From positions 585,707-649,706 of the forward strand of contig JAMXDE010000039.1 of NCBI GenBank assembly GCA_026770025.1: a stretch of 64,000 nt of DNA, in the 5' to 3' direction. Under the pieces are notes generated by a model. That model saw only the letters and a program-made list of their open reading frames with translations. It was not told the DNA's origin and did not search any database. This document shows positions 62,787 to 64,000 of this stretch, in pieces. Each line of letters opens with the position of its first letter. Within the stretch, counting starts at the first letter, position 1. Source of the stretch: Craspedostauros australis. Its lineage: Eukaryota > Bacillariophyta > Bacillariophyceae > Mastogloiales > Achnanthaceae. Both the position numbers and the translations under genes were made by a program.

Positions 62787-63495
62787 TATCAACATCTAGA
62801 TCGAAATTAGGTACCCATCTCCCATGACTGAAACGTGATTCACTATTTTGATTCGACTCGATTTTGAGAGTATAGTCGAGTGAGTCTTGATACACGATTG
62901 CGATCCAGTCACTACTGTCATCGAACATGACGTAGGCACTGACATCATCGTATGACGTCAGAGGATCGGTCATTGTGATCCTCGGAATCAAGATTATATT
63001 TTAGTCATGGTATGCTGACCTGTCTAGCCTAGCCGAGTGCATCATCGAGCACGTGGCAACAACATTTAGAGTAGAGATCGTCGTCGTCAGAGGTGATGCA
63101 TGCACCTCGTCGACGTAGACGGATCAATCCATATATGATCAACAGAGATCAAGATTAGGCCAAGACCAGGAGAGATGAAGAAAGACCCAAAGGCGAGAAT
63201 AACACGGAATATCGTGTAAATCAACCATGCCATCTTGGGCAATGTTTTAGGAAAGACTAGCGAGAGAAACCACGAGGTAACCGAGCAGCACGTTAGCAAC
63301 CGTGCAATAGGCACCATCATTAGAAATAGGAGATCATCATCTCATAATCCAAACCTCAATCATCAATTGAATACAACCATAACTTAGCAACAACTATCAC
63401 CAAACACACCGGCTTCACCTGACGGATTGATCACCCTGGCGGAGGAGTAAGTGCAGTGTTTGGTTGCCTGTCCTGTATTGAATTGCTGATTATCA
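62787..63495 (+). repeat. Copia family 1 LTR C, diverged
   Basis: 709 bp, same ends as A and B but with many substitutions and small indels (for example 63070-63110 and 63145-63200). It is directly followed by inverted family 1 coding sequence. Confidence 0.88.
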
Positions 63496-64000
63496 TTCAT
63501 CCACCCAGAGTCTCTCCTTTCCAGAATAGAAAGCGGCCTCACTAACGGCCAGTACTTCGCCCATGGAGGAAACTTGGTCATGACGTCGGCTACGTTGTCC
63601 GTTCCGTCTATCTTGCAGAAATGCAGGATCTTCGCAGCTACTGCGGCACGCACGCGGTGGTACGCCAATGCGTTGTGTCGTTTGGACAACACACTGTTGG
63701 GAATGGTGGAGGAAGTGATCACACTCTGGTTGTCTCCGAACATCCAGGGCGGGTCCGTCCAGGGGAATTCCCCATTGCGCGAAGAGTAAGGCGCATAGCA
63801 ATCACTTGCTCTGTTGCCTGTCTTGCCGCGACGAATTCCGATCCATAGGTTGCAGTCTCGACAGTGGTCTGGCGTTTGCTGAACCATTCGATGGGTGTCT
63901 GGTTGAGCAGATGGAGAACACCAGTTGCAGATTTGCCTGTCACTTTGCAGTGCATGAGATTGGCATCTACAAAACGTCGTCCATTCGAACTGCCTTGCCT
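63496..64000 (-). pseudogene. Inverted Copia family 1 RNase H fragment, runs off the window
   Basis: Reverse complement of the last ~500 bases of family 1 Gag-Pol ('LLNQTPIEWFSKRQTTVETA', 'YGSEFVAARQATEQVIAMRL'). It ends two bases past the stop codon, where it meets LTR C. Relative to copies 1 and 2 it has extra bases, mostly in short homopolymers (AATGGGGAATT, CCGCCCTGG, CGTTTTG, AATGGACG), and so is frameshifted. Confidence 0.88.

Larger units (their letters stand above)
55053..63495 (+). mobile_element. Copia family 1 copy 2, tandem, degenerate
   Basis: LTR B, leader 55761-57301, broken Gag-Pol 57302-62762, purine tract, LTR C 62787-63495. It lies head-to-tail with copy 1, sharing LTR B, which is the product expected from recombination between LTRs of two elements. 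Confidence 0.85.

Overview
The window is eukaryotic nuclear DNA, most probably from a diatom and perhaps a centric one. The evidence is: two NRT2 nitrate transporters with the N-terminal 'FARPHMRAFHCSWW' block that I know from diatom NRT2; a TPR protein whose leader ends in AAAF, the ASAFAP-like signature of diatom plastid import; Copia polyproteins of the diatom CoDi kind; and sparse GT-AG introns. The species is not determined.

Positions 1-37 kb are the gene-bearing half. In order: ankyrin-repeat protein (+, 143-1369); second ankyrin protein (+, 4638-5480); three-exon leucine-rich-repeat protein (+, 6822-9026); Patched-like sterol-sensing/RND membrane protein (+, 10487-13825) with a stop-free, frame-preserving intron; TrhO/TSTD2-type rhodanese protein (-, 13954-15927); 1761-residue disordered Ser/Arg-rich protein (+, 16907-22192); two-exon glutathione S-transferase (-, 23356-24419); plastid-targeted TPR protein (+, 25061-25699); NRT2 copy 1 (-, 26200-28564, three exons); mitochondrial-looking coiled-coil protein (-, 29692-31590); NRT2 copy 2 (-, 32262-33940, two exons). 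Spacers hold a pentanucleotide microsatellite, a 99-bp inverted-repeat pair 1.8 kb apart, and a perfect 405-bp GTT/AAC array at 36711-37115.

From 37.1 kb to the end the window is a stack of mobile elements. A frameshifted coiled-coil gene remnant is followed by the first 23 bp of a Copia LTR, then a 5'-truncated piggyBac-like transposon. That abuts Copia family 1, arranged LTR-internal-LTR-internal-LTR (39374-63495), followed by an inverted family 1 fragment running off the end. Copia family 2 (41631-49570), with matching 793-bp LTRs and one uninterrupted 2083-residue Gag-Pol, sits three codons into the gag of the first family 1 copy. It is flanked by a 6-bp duplication, and the second family 1 copy provides the empty site.

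No operon-like logic links the genes. The clearest functional unit is the co-oriented NRT2 pair for nitrate uptake. Splice sites were read by eye from GT/AG signals, frame and family conservation. No RNA genes or CRISPR arrays were recognised.
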